From contig CAYVWB010000021.1 in assembly GCA_964455395.1 (NCBI GenBank), positions 1 to 57,748 on the forward strand: DNA of 57,748 bases, in the 5' to 3' direction. Shown here piece after piece: positions 42,453-51,357 of the stretch. Positions within the stretch are counted from its first letter, which is position 1. Every line of letters begins with the position of its first letter. Source of the DNA: CAYVWB01 sp964455395. Lineage in GTDB: Bacteria > Desulfobacterota > Desulfovibrionia > Desulfovibrionales > Desulfovibrionaceae. The notes beneath the pieces were generated by a model that was not told the DNA's origin, did no database searches, and saw only the letters and a list, made by a program, of their open reading frames with translations. A program made the position numbers and the translations under genes.

Positions 42453-42899
42453 ATGAGCCTTCTCTCCCGTTTGGAGCGCGACTTCATCGACGCCTACAAG
42501 GCCAAGGACGAGACGCGCGTCGCCGTCCTGCGCGCCGCCAAAACCGCCGCCAAGAACAAGCAGATCGAACTCAGGCGCGAGCTTGCCGACGACGAGGTGT
42601 TCGACGTTCTCGCCAAGGAAGCCAAGCAACGCAAGGAGTCCATCGAGCAGTTCAACGCAGGCGGACGACCCGAGCTCGCCGCCAAGGAAGAAGCCGAACT
42701 CGCCGTGCTGGCGGCGTACTTGCCCTCCCAGTTCTCCGATGCGGAACTGAACGACGTCATCGACGCACTCATCCAGGAGACCGGCGCCAGCGCCGTGAAA
42801 GACATGGGCGCTGTCATGCAGGCTCTGAACGCCTCGCATAAAGGCCGCTTCGACGGCAAAGTCGCCAGTGCGCTGGTGCGCCAGAAACTCGCCGGCTGA
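42453..42899 (+). CDS. yqeY: GatB/YqeY domain protein
   Basis: 148 residues. LERDFIDAYKAKDETRVAVLRAAKTAAKNKQIE is the N-terminal helical hallmark, and SDAELNDVIDALIQETGASAVKDMGAVMQ matches the C-terminal GatB-like tail domain. In amidotransferase GatB this domain contacts tRNA; the stand-alone version often sits next to rpsU and dnaG, and its function is not settled. GGAG lies 6-9 bases before the ATG at 42453. Confidence 0.88.
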   Translation: MSLLSRLERDFIDAYKAKDETRVAVLRAAKTAAKNKQIELRRELADDEVFDVLAKEAKQRKESIEQFNAGGRPELAAKEEAELAVLAAYLPSQFSDAELNDVIDALIQETGASAVKDMGAVMQALNASHKGRFDGKVASALVRQKLAG

Positions 42900-42953
42900 G
42901 CGCAGCGCCTGCGCCTGCAATGCGTCTCCGCCATGGCCGGAGTCTTGTCGCCC

Positions 42954-45365
42954 ATGAACCAGCGCACACTCACGCTCCTCGAATTTCCCGACGTGCTCGC
43001 CTTGCTGGCGGAACACGCCGCTTCCGAGCCCGGCCGCGAAGCCTGTCTCGCCATCGCGCCGCTCCAAGGCGCCGAGGCGGTGCGTCGTGAAAATCGTACG
43101 CTGGACGAAGCCATGGCCTGGCTCGCCCGGTCGGAGTACGCCCCCGCAGATTTCCCCCCGCTGGAGGGGCTGCTGGCGTTCCTGCGCAAACCCTCCGGCG
43201 TCCTGGACCTGGACGACCTGGTGGCGCTGAAGGCTGTGCTCGCCCATGCGCGCCGCGCCTTGGACGCCTTCGGGGACCCCGCCGAAGCCGCTCGCCGAGG
43301 GGATGACCACGCCTTCCCTCTGCTGAGCGCGGAGGCCTGGGCCACAGCCTGGCCCGGCATGACCGCCTCCGGCGTGAAGCGCTGCGTCTCGGACATGGGC
43401 CAGCTCAAGGACGAAAGCTCCCCCCAGCTCATGGCCGCGCGCGCCGCCATCCGCGAAGTGCATTCCCAGTGCCTCAAGAAGGTCAAGGCTTGGGTGCTCG
43501 AAAACAACCTCACCCATTACTTGCAGGACGATTACGTCACCATCGCTTCGGACCGCTACGTCCTGCCCATGAAATCCAGCTTCAAGACGAAGCTGCCCGG
43601 CGTCATCCACGATTATTCCCAGACCGGCGAGACCTGCTACTTCGAACCGCTCTTTCTGGTGGATCTCAACAACTCCGCTCAGGAGTTGCGACAAGAGGAA
43701 CGCCAAGCCGAACGCCAGGTCCTGGAGCTCCTGACCGGTTTCGCCCGCGAGGAAGCCCACGCCATCGAAGACTGCTACCGCCTGCTGGTGCGGCTGGACG
43801 TCCTTGCCGCCAAGACCGGCCTGGCCGCGCAGTTGGACGCCGTCCCTCTGGAGGTTGCACCCGGCGCCCCCGTGGACTTGCGCGCTGCACGGCATCCTCT
43901 GCTGGCGGCGGACCCCCGCGCCAGAACGCAACCCCTGGACATCGTGTTGCCGGAAGGTCGCCGCGGACTGCTGGTCTCCGGCGGCAACGCCGGGGGCAAG
44001 ACCGTCTGCCTGAAGACGCTGGGGCTGGCGGCCGTCATGGCCATGGCCGGGCTCCCCGTGCCTGCGGCGCGCGGCGGCTCCCTCCCCCTGTGGGAGCGGT
44101 GTTTCGTGTTCATGGGGGATGAACAGAGTTTGGCGGACCACGTCTCCACCTTCACCGCGCAGATAGAGCGCCTGGCGAGCTCTCTGCAGGCTGTGGACGA
44201 CGCTTCGCTGGTGTTGCTGGACGAGTTCGGCGCCGGCACGGACCCGGCCCAAGGCGCAGCCCTGGCGCAAGCTGTCATCGAGACGCTGCTGGACAAAGGG
44301 GCCTTCGTGGCTGCAGCCACCCATTTTCCCGGACTGAAAGTCTTTGCGCTGGCGGACGAACGAGTGCGTCCTGCCTCCGTCCTTTTCGACCCAGCCACCA
44401 AGAAACCCTTGTATCGCCTCGCGTATGATCAGGTGGGTCAGTCCCAGGCCCTCGACGCTGCGCGGGACCACGGCCTCCCCGAGCCGGTGCTTGCGCGCGC
44501 GGAGGCCATCCTCAATCCCAGTCTGGAGGGGGCGGACTCCTCCCACATCATCGAGCAGCTCAATGAACTCGCTGTGGCCCGCGAACGCGAGTTGGATGAC
44601 CTGCGCCGGGAGAAAGCGCGTCTCGCTGACCGGGAAACGAAGCTCCGCGAACGCTTCGAAAAACACAAGGACGCCCTGGAAGCGGAAATCCGCAGTCTCT
44701 CCCGACGCGTGCTCAAGGAATGGCAGGAACGCAAGGCGAGCCACAAACAAGCCCTGCGCGAACTGGCCGAGGCGCGACGCACCGTGACGACGGCGGACGG
44801 CGGGCTCGCGCCGGAACACGCCGACGCCGGTGACGCAGCCGCCCCTGCACGCAACGCTGGCGGCGACACAGCGCAGGCCCCCGCGCTGGAGGACATCGCC
44901 AAAGGCCAGGCCGTGCGCTACCGGCCGTGGGGCAAGCAGGCGACCGTGGAGGAAGTGGACGCCAAGCGCAAACTCGTCAAGGTGGATATCCAGGGCGTCT
45001 CGTTGTGGGCGAAACCGCAAGATCTGGGCGTCTCGCAACAGCCGGCGATTTCGGGACCGTCCACGGGCGGCGGACGCGCCAAACCGGCGCAGCCCAAAGC
45101 CGCCGGCGCGACAGGCGGCATAGGCGCGCGCCGGGTGGACCTGCGCGGCAAGCGCGGCGACGAAGCCGTGGCGGCCCTCGGCAAGGCCATCGACGACGCA
45201 CTCATGCGCGACGTCTCCCAGCTGGAGGTGGTCCATGGCAAGGGCACAGGCGCGTTGCGTCGCGAAGTGCATGCGTTCCTGCGCAACTCCCCCGTGGCGG
45301 CTTCCTTCGACCTCGCCAGCGAAGAACACGGCGGCGACGGCGTCACCATCGTGGAGCTGAAGTAG
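42954..45365 (+). CDS. mutS2: Endonuclease MutS2
   Basis: 803 residues. MutS core/clamp helices, then an ATPase with Walker A GGNAGGKT and Walker B LVLLDEFGAGTDPAQG, a long coiled coil (about residues 515-610), a KOW-like segment and a C-terminal Smr nuclease domain (VDLRGKRGDEAV, VVHGKGTGALR). MutS2 acts on recombination intermediates and, in some bacteria, splits collided ribosomes, unlike mismatch-repair MutS. The start at 42954 gives the usual MNQRTLTLLEF N-terminus with GGAG upstream; dnaG follows after 3 bases. Confidence 0.93.
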   Translation: MNQRTLTLLEFPDVLALLAEHAASEPGREACLAIAPLQGAEAVRRENRTLDEAMAWLARSEYAPADFPPLEGLLAFLRKPSGVLDLDDLVALKAVLAHARRALDAFGDPAEAARRGDDHAFPLLSAEAWATAWPGMTASGVKRCVSDMGQLKDESSPQLMAARAAIREVHSQCLKKVKAWVLENNLTHYLQDDYVTIASDRYVLPMKSSFKTKLPGVIHDYSQTGETCYFEPLFLVDLNNSAQELRQEERQAERQVLELLTGFAREEAHAIEDCYRLLVRLDVLAAKTGLAAQLDAVPLEVAPGAPVDLRAARHPLLAADPRARTQPLDIVLPEGRRGLLVSGGNAGGKTVCLKTLGLAAVMAMAGLPVPAARGGSLPLWERCFVFMGDEQSLADHVSTFTAQIERLASSLQAVDDASLVLLDEFGAGTDPAQGAALAQAVIETLLDKGAFVAAATHFPGLKVFALADERVRPASVLFDPATKKPLYRLAYDQVGQSQALDAARDHGLPEPVLARAEAILNPSLEGADSSHIIEQLNELAVARERELDDLRREKARLADRETKLRERFEKHKDALEAEIRSLSRRVLKEWQERKASHKQALRELAEARRTVTTADGGLAPEHADAGDAAAPARNAGGDTAQAPALEDIAKGQAVRYRPWGKQATVEEVDAKRKLVKVDIQGVSLWAKPQDLGVSQQPAISGPSTGGGRAKPAQPKAAGATGGIGARRVDLRGKRGDEAVAALGKAIDDALMRDVSQLEVVHGKGTGALRREVHAFLRNSPVAASFDLASEEHGGDGVTIVELK

Positions 45366-45368
45366 CCC

Positions 45369-47153
45369 ATGTCCCGCGCCAAGGACGACGTGCAAGCGGT
45401 GAAAGACCGCGTGAGCCTCACCGAACTGGTGAAGCGTTTCGCGGACGTGCGCCCCATGGGCAACCGGATGATGGCGCCGTGTCCCTTTCATCAGGAGACC
45501 AAACCATCCTTTTCCATCAATGAAGCGGAAGGCTATTTCTACTGTTTCGGGTGTCAGGAGAAGGGCGACGTCATCGATTTCTTCGCGCGCATCCACGGCC
45601 TGGAGTTCCGGGAAGCCCTGGAGCGTTTGGCCGCCGAGGTGGGCGTGACGCTGACAGGCAAGCGCGACGAGAATCCCGAAAAGCAACGCCAGCGCAAGGC
45701 CCGCGCGCGTCAGCAGGACATTTGCGAGCTGGCGGCGCAGTACTTCCGGCAGCGTCTCGCCGGGCCGGAGGGCGCGCCGTGTCGGGGGTATCTGCAACGA
45801 CGCGGCGTCACCGGGGCGATTGCGCGCGACTTCGCCTTGGGCTGGGCTCCTGCGGGGTGGCAAGGCCTGTGCGATTTCCTCACCGCGCGGGGCGCTTCGT
45901 TGGAAGACGCCGTGGCGTGCGGGCTGGTGGGTCGCAGCCGGAAAGGGGACCGCCTCTACGACCGGTTCCGCGGTCGCTTGATCTTTCCGATTCTGGACGC
46001 TGCAGGCAAAGTGGTTGCATTCGGCGGCAGGATACTTATGAGTGACGAAGACGCGCCGAAGTACATCAACTCCAGCGACTCCGCCGTCTACAAGAAAGGC
46101 GAACATCTCTATGGTCTGCACGCAGCGAGGCGGCTCATGTCGCAGTCGCGCGCAGCAGTGCTGACTGAAGGCTATATGGACGTCATCACCCTCCATCAAT
46201 ACGGCTTCGCCAATGCGTGCGGGGTGTTGGGCACTGCGCTCACGCCGGAGCAAGTGCGGCGTCTCTCCCATTACTGCTCCACGGTGGAGCTCGTCTTCGA
46301 TGGCGACCGCGCCGGCCGCAAGGCGGCTTTCCGCAGCGCGGAGCTGTTGTTGACCGGCGGCATGGCGTGCAAGGTGTCGCTTCTGCCCGAGGGGTTGGAC
46401 ATCGACGATCTGTTGCGCACGCGCGGCGCAGAGGCCTTCCAAACACTGCGGCGGAACGCGCCGGATGGGTTGGACCACTGCTTGACCGTGGCGCGCGAGA
46501 CCATGTCCCCCAAAGAGATTATCGAATGGTCCAAGCGGTTTCTGGGGAACATGGAGAGCCCGGAGCTTGCGCGCTACTTCGCGCCGAAAGTGCGGCGTGG
46601 GCTGGGGTTGGAGGAATCGTCACAAGAAAAAGCTGCAAATACGCAGAACTACGGGGCCTCGTCGTCATTTCGTCGCAAACGGTATGGCAAACCCTTGTCC
46701 GGAAAAGAGCTCCTGCGCGAACGTATACCCTATCGCAAAACCGCCGAGTCGGATGCGTCGCTTTCCGGCAAGCCCGGCGGCGCTTCGCCGGAGAAGATGC
46801 TCTTGCGCTTCGCTTTCTGCTTTCCGCAACACCTGCCCCTGCTGTGCGAGCGGGGCGCGGAGCGGTTGGTGACCTCCCCCCGGGGCCGTCTGCTGTGGGA
46901 GACGCTGGTGGACCATGGCCCGGAAGCAGCCACGACGCAGCTCGCCAATGCGGAAGCGGAGTTCTTCCAGAGCTGCGCGCAGCAAGCGGACGCCATGCGC
47001 GACAACGACCAGGAGCACCTGGACGACATCTTGCGACAACTCGATGCGCTCGACGTCAAGACGCTCGACGCCAATTATATACGCCAAGCCGGCGATGAAA
47101 TCGAAGCGCTGAAAGAATTCACCAAGAAGCGCCTGTGGAGGGGCAATGGCTAA
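45369..47153 (+). CDS. dnaG: DNA primase
   Basis: 594 residues. It makes RNA primers at the replication fork. The N-terminal zinc domain has Cys38, His41, Cys59 and Cys62 (CPFH, CFGC), followed by the catalytic core with TOPRIM motifs (LTEGYMDVI, then VFDGDRAGRKA). A low-complexity hinge near residues 415-470 precedes a C-terminal helicase-binding region. It lies 3 bases after mutS2 and overlaps rpoD by 8 bases. This is the standard primase-sigma factor pair. Confidence 0.96.
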   Translation: MSRAKDDVQAVKDRVSLTELVKRFADVRPMGNRMMAPCPFHQETKPSFSINEAEGYFYCFGCQEKGDVIDFFARIHGLEFREALERLAAEVGVTLTGKRDENPEKQRQRKARARQQDICELAAQYFRQRLAGPEGAPCRGYLQRRGVTGAIARDFALGWAPAGWQGLCDFLTARGASLEDAVACGLVGRSRKGDRLYDRFRGRLIFPILDAAGKVVAFGGRILMSDEDAPKYINSSDSAVYKKGEHLYGLHAARRLMSQSRAAVLTEGYMDVITLHQYGFANACGVLGTALTPEQVRRLSHYCSTVELVFDGDRAGRKAAFRSAELLLTGGMACKVSLLPEGLDIDDLLRTRGAEAFQTLRRNAPDGLDHCLTVARETMSPKEIIEWSKRFLGNMESPELARYFAPKVRRGLGLEESSQEKAANTQNYGASSSFRRKRYGKPLSGKELLRERIPYRKTAESDASLSGKPGGASPEKMLLRFAFCFPQHLPLLCERGAERLVTSPRGRLLWETLVDHGPEAATTQLANAEAEFFQSCAQQADAMRDNDQEHLDDILRQLDALDVKTLDANYIRQAGDEIEALKEFTKKRLWRGNG

Positions 47154-48918
47154 CAATCTGAGGGAAATTCAACAGATCAAGACCCTGATCACCAAGGGCA
47201 AGGAGAACGGCTTCCTCACATTCGACGAGGTGGGCAAAGCCCTGCCTTCGGAGGTGAACACGCCGGAGCTCATCGAAGAGGTCATGGGCCTCTTCGAACA
47301 GATGGACATCGCCATCGTGGATTCGGAAAAGGATGGCAAGAAGCTCAACATGCGCAACCAGGACTCGGAGGAAGAGGGCGGCTCCAACGAGCTGGACCTG
47401 ACCGAGGACGAAGACGCTGCAGACTACTCCTCCCGCTCCACGGACCCCGTGCGCATGTACCTGCGGGAGATGGGGGCCGTGCCTTTGCTGGATCGCGAAG
47501 GCGAAGTGCACATCGCCAAGAAAATCGAGAATGGCGAGCTGGAGGTGCTCTACGCTCTGGTGGAAGTGCCGGTGGCCATCGAAGAGCTCATCACCGTGGG
47601 CGACGATCTCAAGAACAACAAGATCAAGCTCAAGGATGTGGTCAAGACCATCGAGGAAGACGACCCCAGCGAAGACGAGATGAACCAGCGCCAGCGCGTC
47701 ATCATGCTGCTGGACGAGATCAAGGTCGTCTTCAAGAAGAAGCGCAAGGTCTTCGACAAGCTGGACGACTGCGCTCGTCTGGACCGCCGCGTGGCGGGCG
47801 TGCAGAAGGAGATTCTCGCCTACAAGGAAGAGATCGTCTTTCGTTTGCGCGACATCAAACTGGAGAAGACGCTCATCGACCGCATCATCGAGACGGTGAA
47901 CGACTACGTGCGCCAGATGCACAACTGCCAGCGCGACCTTTCCGCGTACATCCTCTCCGTGGGCAAGACCCAGAGCGAGATCCGCGAACTGTTCCGGGCG
48001 CTGGACCAACGCGAGATCAACCCCGTGGCTGCTGCGGACGAGATGGGCATGACCGTGGAGGAGCTCTTCTCCTTCAAAGAGATGATCAGCGGCAAGATGG
48101 AGATTCTGGAGCGGCTGCAAGGCAAGTGCTGCCACAACGTCAGCGATCTGGAAGAGGTGCTCTGGCGCATCCGCAGGGGCTCCACGGCGGCTTCGCGCGC
48201 CAAGCAGGAGCTCATCCGCGCCAACTTGCGGCTGGTGGTCTCCATCGCCAAGAAGTACACCAACCGCGGCTTGCAGTTTCTGGACCTCATTCAGGAAGGC
48301 AACATCGGGCTGATGAAAGCCGTGGACAAGTTCGAATACCAGCGCGGCTACAAGTTCTCCACCTACGCCACGTGGTGGATCCGACAAGCCATCACCCGCG
48401 CCATCGCAGACCAGGCGCGGACCATCCGCATCCCCGTGCACATGATCGAGACCATCAACAAGCTCATCCGCACCTCCCGCTACCTGGTGCAGGAGCTGGG
48501 CCGCGACCCCACGCCGGAGGAGATCGCCGAGCGCATGGACTACCCCTTGGAGAAGGTGAAGAAAGTCCTCAAGATCGCCAAGGAGCCCATCTCCCTGGAG
48601 ACGCCCATCGGCGACGAGGAAGACTCCTCCCTCGGCGACTTCATCGAAGACAAGAAAGCCGTGGCGCCTTCGGAAGAAGTGGTCAACACCAAGCTCGGCG
48701 AACAGATCGCCAGCGTCCTGGCGGACCTCACCCCCCGGGAGGAGCAAGTGCTGCGCAAACGCTTCGGCATCGGCGAAAAGAGCGACCACACCCTGGAAGA
48801 AGTGGGCAAGCTCTTCAACGTCACCCGGGAGCGCATCCGCCAGATCGAAGCCAAGGCGTTGCGCAAGCTGCGCCACCCCGTGCGCAGCCAGACCCTGCGC
48901 TCCTATTACGAGAGCTGA
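47146..48918 (+). CDS. rpoD: RNA polymerase primary sigma factor (sigma-70)
   Basis: 590 residues. Region 1.1 covers the first 80, region 1.2 has DPVRMYLREMG, and a non-conserved acidic stretch lies between 1.2 and 2.1. Regions 2.1-2.4 read NLRLVVSIAKKYTNRGLQFLDLIQEGNIGLMKAV through YKFSTYATWWIRQAITRAI (residues about 365-430); region 3 is IRIPVHMIETINK; region 4.2 has ERIRQIEAKALRKLRHP. This is the housekeeping sigma factor. Translation is coupled to dnaG by the 8-base overlap. Confidence 0.97.
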   Translation: MANNLREIQQIKTLITKGKENGFLTFDEVGKALPSEVNTPELIEEVMGLFEQMDIAIVDSEKDGKKLNMRNQDSEEEGGSNELDLTEDEDAADYSSRSTDPVRMYLREMGAVPLLDREGEVHIAKKIENGELEVLYALVEVPVAIEELITVGDDLKNNKIKLKDVVKTIEEDDPSEDEMNQRQRVIMLLDEIKVVFKKKRKVFDKLDDCARLDRRVAGVQKEILAYKEEIVFRLRDIKLEKTLIDRIIETVNDYVRQMHNCQRDLSAYILSVGKTQSEIRELFRALDQREINPVAAADEMGMTVEELFSFKEMISGKMEILERLQGKCCHNVSDLEEVLWRIRRGSTAASRAKQELIRANLRLVVSIAKKYTNRGLQFLDLIQEGNIGLMKAVDKFEYQRGYKFSTYATWWIRQAITRAIADQARTIRIPVHMIETINKLIRTSRYLVQELGRDPTPEEIAERMDYPLEKVKKVLKIAKEPISLETPIGDEEDSSLGDFIEDKKAVAPSEEVVNTKLGEQIASVLADLTPREEQVLRKRFGIGEKSDHTLEEVGKLFNVTRERIRQIEAKALRKLRHPVRSQTLRSYYES

Positions 48919-48956
48919 GACCGCAGCCTTCGCGCTCTTGCTCTGTTCGCTTGACT

Positions 48957-48996
48957 GGCGGCGCGCCTCCCCATTCGAGGAGTGCGCCGCCTTGTT
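48957..48996 (+). terminator. Terminator after rpoD
   Basis: GGCGGCGC (48957-48964) pairs with GCGCCGCC (48984-48991), with an inner CCTC/GAGG stem, followed by TTGTT. It closes the rpsU-rpoD operon 39 bases after the rpoD stop. Confidence 0.7.
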
Positions 48997-49023
48997 CATT
49001 GCCCGCCTTGACGCAAGCGAATT

Positions 49024-49043
49024 CATGATCGTAACATGATCGT
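49024..49043. repeat. 11-bp phased direct repeat CATGATCGT
   Basis: CATGATCGT is repeated exactly at 49024-49032 and 49035-49043, one helical turn apart, 39 bases upstream of a TATACT -10-like box and ahead of the GGDEF gene. The spacing suits a dimeric winged-helix regulator. Confidence 0.5.
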
Positions 49044-49081
49044 CAAGAATTCGTTCTCGACGCCATTGCGTTCGACCGTGA

Positions 49082-49087
49082 TATACT
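49082..49087 (+). promoter_or_regulatory. -10 box ahead of the GGDEF gene
   Basis: TATACT is a good -10 match, but no -35 lies at the right distance, so an activator bound at the CATGATCGT repeats could be needed. The start site would be near 49094. Confidence 0.4.
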
Positions 49088-49138
49088 GTACTGCGTATGT
49101 GTTTGATGCCTTACCCCCCCAGCCGCGCCTGGACGTCA

Positions 49139-50191
49139 ATGAAATCCAACAATACAATCCAACGCGCCCACTGCGACTTTTCCTGTTCGGAGAAGATGTG
49201 CGAGACCCTGGATCGCGCTGGCGTACCTGCAGAGCAGAAGTGGCGCACACTGGTTCTTTACATGCGGGGCATCCAGGAATACGATTATCTGTCGGATGAT
49301 CAGAAAAGCCGCATCCAACGTCTGGTGCTGGAGACCCTGCGCACCAAGGACTACAGCGACGCGAACTTCAAGCGCATTCTCGCCAAGAAACAGGAGATTC
49401 TCAGCGAACCCTGCAACAAGCGGCTGCAGAGCGCCTTGCAGGAGACCGTGGAGCTTGTAGACGAAGTGACCAAGCTCCTGCTCAAACGCTCCGGCGAAGT
49501 GAAATCCCTCGGCGACGAGACCGTGAGCCTCATCGAGGAAGAAATTCACGACCCCGGCGCCCTCATCGCCAAGATCAAGCAGTCCTTCCAGCAAGTCGTC
49601 GAAGTCATGGATCAGGACACCCGTCAACTCACGGAGCTTTCACGCACCGACGGCCTCACCCGCATCCACAACCGCCGCGCCTTCGACGAAGACCTCGCGG
49701 AGATGGTGGAGGGCTTCCTCCACAGCGGGCACTCCCTCGCCCTCATTCTGTTGGACATCGACCACTTCAAGGACTTCAACGACACCTTCGGCCACCGCAT
49801 CGGCGACCAGGCGCTGGTCACTGTCGCCAAAATCCTGCGGGAGTACGGCCAGCGCTTCGAGCAGAAGATGGAGAAACCCTTCATCCCTTGCCGCTACGGC
49901 GGCGAGGAGTTCGCCATCATCATGCCGCACAGCTACCAGGACGAAGCCATGGACGTGGCCGAGGACCTGCTCGCCGCCATCCGCGCTTACAATTTCATCA
50001 TCCGAGACGCCTCCGGCCAGATCCTGCGCCGCGGCATCCGCATCACCACCTCCGCCGGCGTGGCCGAAGCACAGCCCGAGTGGTCGCAACACGTGCCTGC
50101 GCTGCTGGTGGAAGCTGCAGACAAGGCCCTCTACCGGGCCAAAGCCGAAGGCCGCGACCGCGTCTGCTGCCCCGTCGACCCCATCGACTAG
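49139..50191 (+). CDS. GGDEF-domain diguanylate cyclase
   Basis: 350 residues. A helical N-terminal part (about residues 20-180, with a coiled coil) of no known type is followed by a GGDEF domain: DGLTRIHNRRAFDEDL, LDIDHFKDFNDTFGH and the active-site YGGEEFAII (GGEEF form). A typical RxxD inhibitory site was not seen at the usual place. It makes cyclic di-GMP from two GTP. ATG 49139 gives a leader of about 45 bases; ATG 49196 has a better ribosome site (GGAGAAG) and would drop 19 residues. Its stop codon lies inside a 12-bp palindrome and one copy of a 30-bp direct repeat. Confidence 0.85.
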   Translation: MKSNNTIQRAHCDFSCSEKMCETLDRAGVPAEQKWRTLVLYMRGIQEYDYLSDDQKSRIQRLVLETLRTKDYSDANFKRILAKKQEILSEPCNKRLQSALQETVELVDEVTKLLLKRSGEVKSLGDETVSLIEEEIHDPGALIAKIKQSFQQVVEVMDQDTRQLTELSRTDGLTRIHNRRAFDEDLAEMVEGFLHSGHSLALILLDIDHFKDFNDTFGHRIGDQALVTVAKILREYGQRFEQKMEKPFIPCRYGGEEFAIIMPHSYQDEAMDVAEDLLAAIRAYNFIIRDASGQILRRGIRITTSAGVAEAQPEWSQHVPALLVEAADKALYRAKAEGRDRVCCPVDPID

Positions 50192-50219
50192 TCGAGCCGG
50201 GCGCCCACACGCAGGGGCG
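50190..50219. repeat. 30-bp direct repeat, copy 1
   Basis: A perfect 30-base sequence found again at 50297-50326. This copy starts at the TAG stop of the GGDEF gene. A 12-base palindrome, TCGACTAGTCGA (50184-50195), overlaps its left end. Confidence 0.9.
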
Positions 50220-50285
50220 GGGCTCCTTCCGCATGGCCCTCCGGCGCGTCTTCGTGCAAGCGTCTCCCTCGCGCGGCTGGAATCC

Positions 50286-51161
50286 TCACGCCGGCCAGTC
50301 GAGCCGGGCGCCCACACGCAGGGGCGTCACCGTGCAGGGCGTCGCGTCCAGCGCGGCTTGCATGGCCGACGTCGCCGCCTGGCCGGTGCAGTGGCAAGGC
50401 GCCAGACGCATTCCCGGATGCCGTGTGGCGCAGGCGTGCAGGACCTCCAGACCGGACTCCAACTGCAGCGATTCACCACGCATGAGGTGCATGCCGCCTG
50501 CAATTCCCGCCAGCCGCGGCCCCATGCCCAGCGACGCCATGGCCGCTTCCGCCGCACGCACCGTGTTCTCCAGGCCACTGTGACAACAGCCCAGCGCCAG
50601 CACGGCGTCATTGGGGCTCACTTGCAGCAGGAGGCACGCGTCGTCCGGGACGTCGTCCGCGGTCTCTGCTTCCGGATCACAAAAGAAATCGGCGACGTGC
50701 GTCACCGCGCCGGGCCGGCGTGGAATGTCCGTCACCATGGCGAGCAGAGGGCGGCCGTGGAGGCCTTCGCGAGCCAACACGCACGCGCCGCGTACAGGAT
50801 GGAAAGGCGGCGGCGTTTGGCCGGGAAGCAGCCAGCCGATGGCCCGCGGCGTTTCGCCGGGCCGCACGGCCCAGCGCGGTCGGGTCGCTGCGGGGTGTGC
50901 GTGGAGCGGGGCGAGGCAACCGGCTTCACGGTAGGCCGGAAGACCGCCGGCGTGATCGTAGTGCCCGTGGCTGAGGGCCACGCCCTCGGCCGTGGCGAGG
51001 TGGAATCCCATGGCCTTGGCGTTGGTCGCGGCCAAGGCGCTCTGGCCGGCGTCCCACAACCAGAGCCGGCCGTCCAGGAGCTCCACGGCGAAGGCGAGGC
51101 CGTGTTCGCCGTCCAATGGTGGGGCAGGGGTGTTGTCCGCCAGAACAGTGAGCGCAGGCAT
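50286..51161 (-). CDS. MBL-fold metallo-hydrolase (pterin-synthase-like group)
   Basis: 291 residues with the metallo-beta-lactamase signature SHGHYDHAGGL (HxHxDH, residues about 65-75), GCCHSGLEN in the middle and APCHCTGQAA near the C-terminus. The closing HCTG motif is typical of the archaeal 7,8-dihydropterin-6-methyl... synthase-like MBL group; most bacterial members have no known substrate. AAGGAG lies 6-11 bases before the ATG. The gene is convergent with the GGDEF gene, and its last codons fall within the second 30-bp repeat copy, which alters the C-terminus compared with a frame ending at copy 1. Confidence 0.8.
   Translation of the reverse strand: MPALTVLADNTPAPPLDGEHGLAFAVELLDGRLWLWDAGQSALAATNAKAMGFHLATAEGVALSHGHYDHAGGLPAYREAGCLAPLHAHPAATRPRWAVRPGETPRAIGWLLPGQTPPPFHPVRGACVLAREGLHGRPLLAMVTDIPRRPGAVTHVADFFCDPEAETADDVPDDACLLLQVSPNDAVLALGCCHSGLENTVRAAEAAMASLGMGPRLAGIAGGMHLMRGESLQLESGLEVLHACATRHPGMRLAPCHCTGQAATSAMQAALDATPCTVTPLRVGARLDWPA
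50297..50326. repeat. 30-bp direct repeat, copy 2
   Basis: Identical to 50190-50219, offset by 107 bases, and located inside the last codons of the MBL gene (coding PLRVGARLD on the minus strand). The two copies bracket 77 unique bases. Confidence 0.9.
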
Positions 51162-51357
51162 GAAGACTCCTTATCCATTCTCGTGCAAGGGGACGACGCG
51201 CCGCTTCGCCATGTTCGCTCCCGACAAGGAAGCGTACTCCTTGGTATCGGAATGCGCGCGAAGGCGCCACACTGCCAGGAAAGCGCCGGCCTCCGGTACT
51301 TTGCAGGCCTCGCACGCTTGCTTCCCCGGGACGCATCCGGTACTGCATTGCGCATAT

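Noticed and set aside
42162..46478. 1438-codon minus-strand open frame
   Set aside because: Antisense to yqeY, mutS2 and dnaG, all identified by motif. No domain seen.
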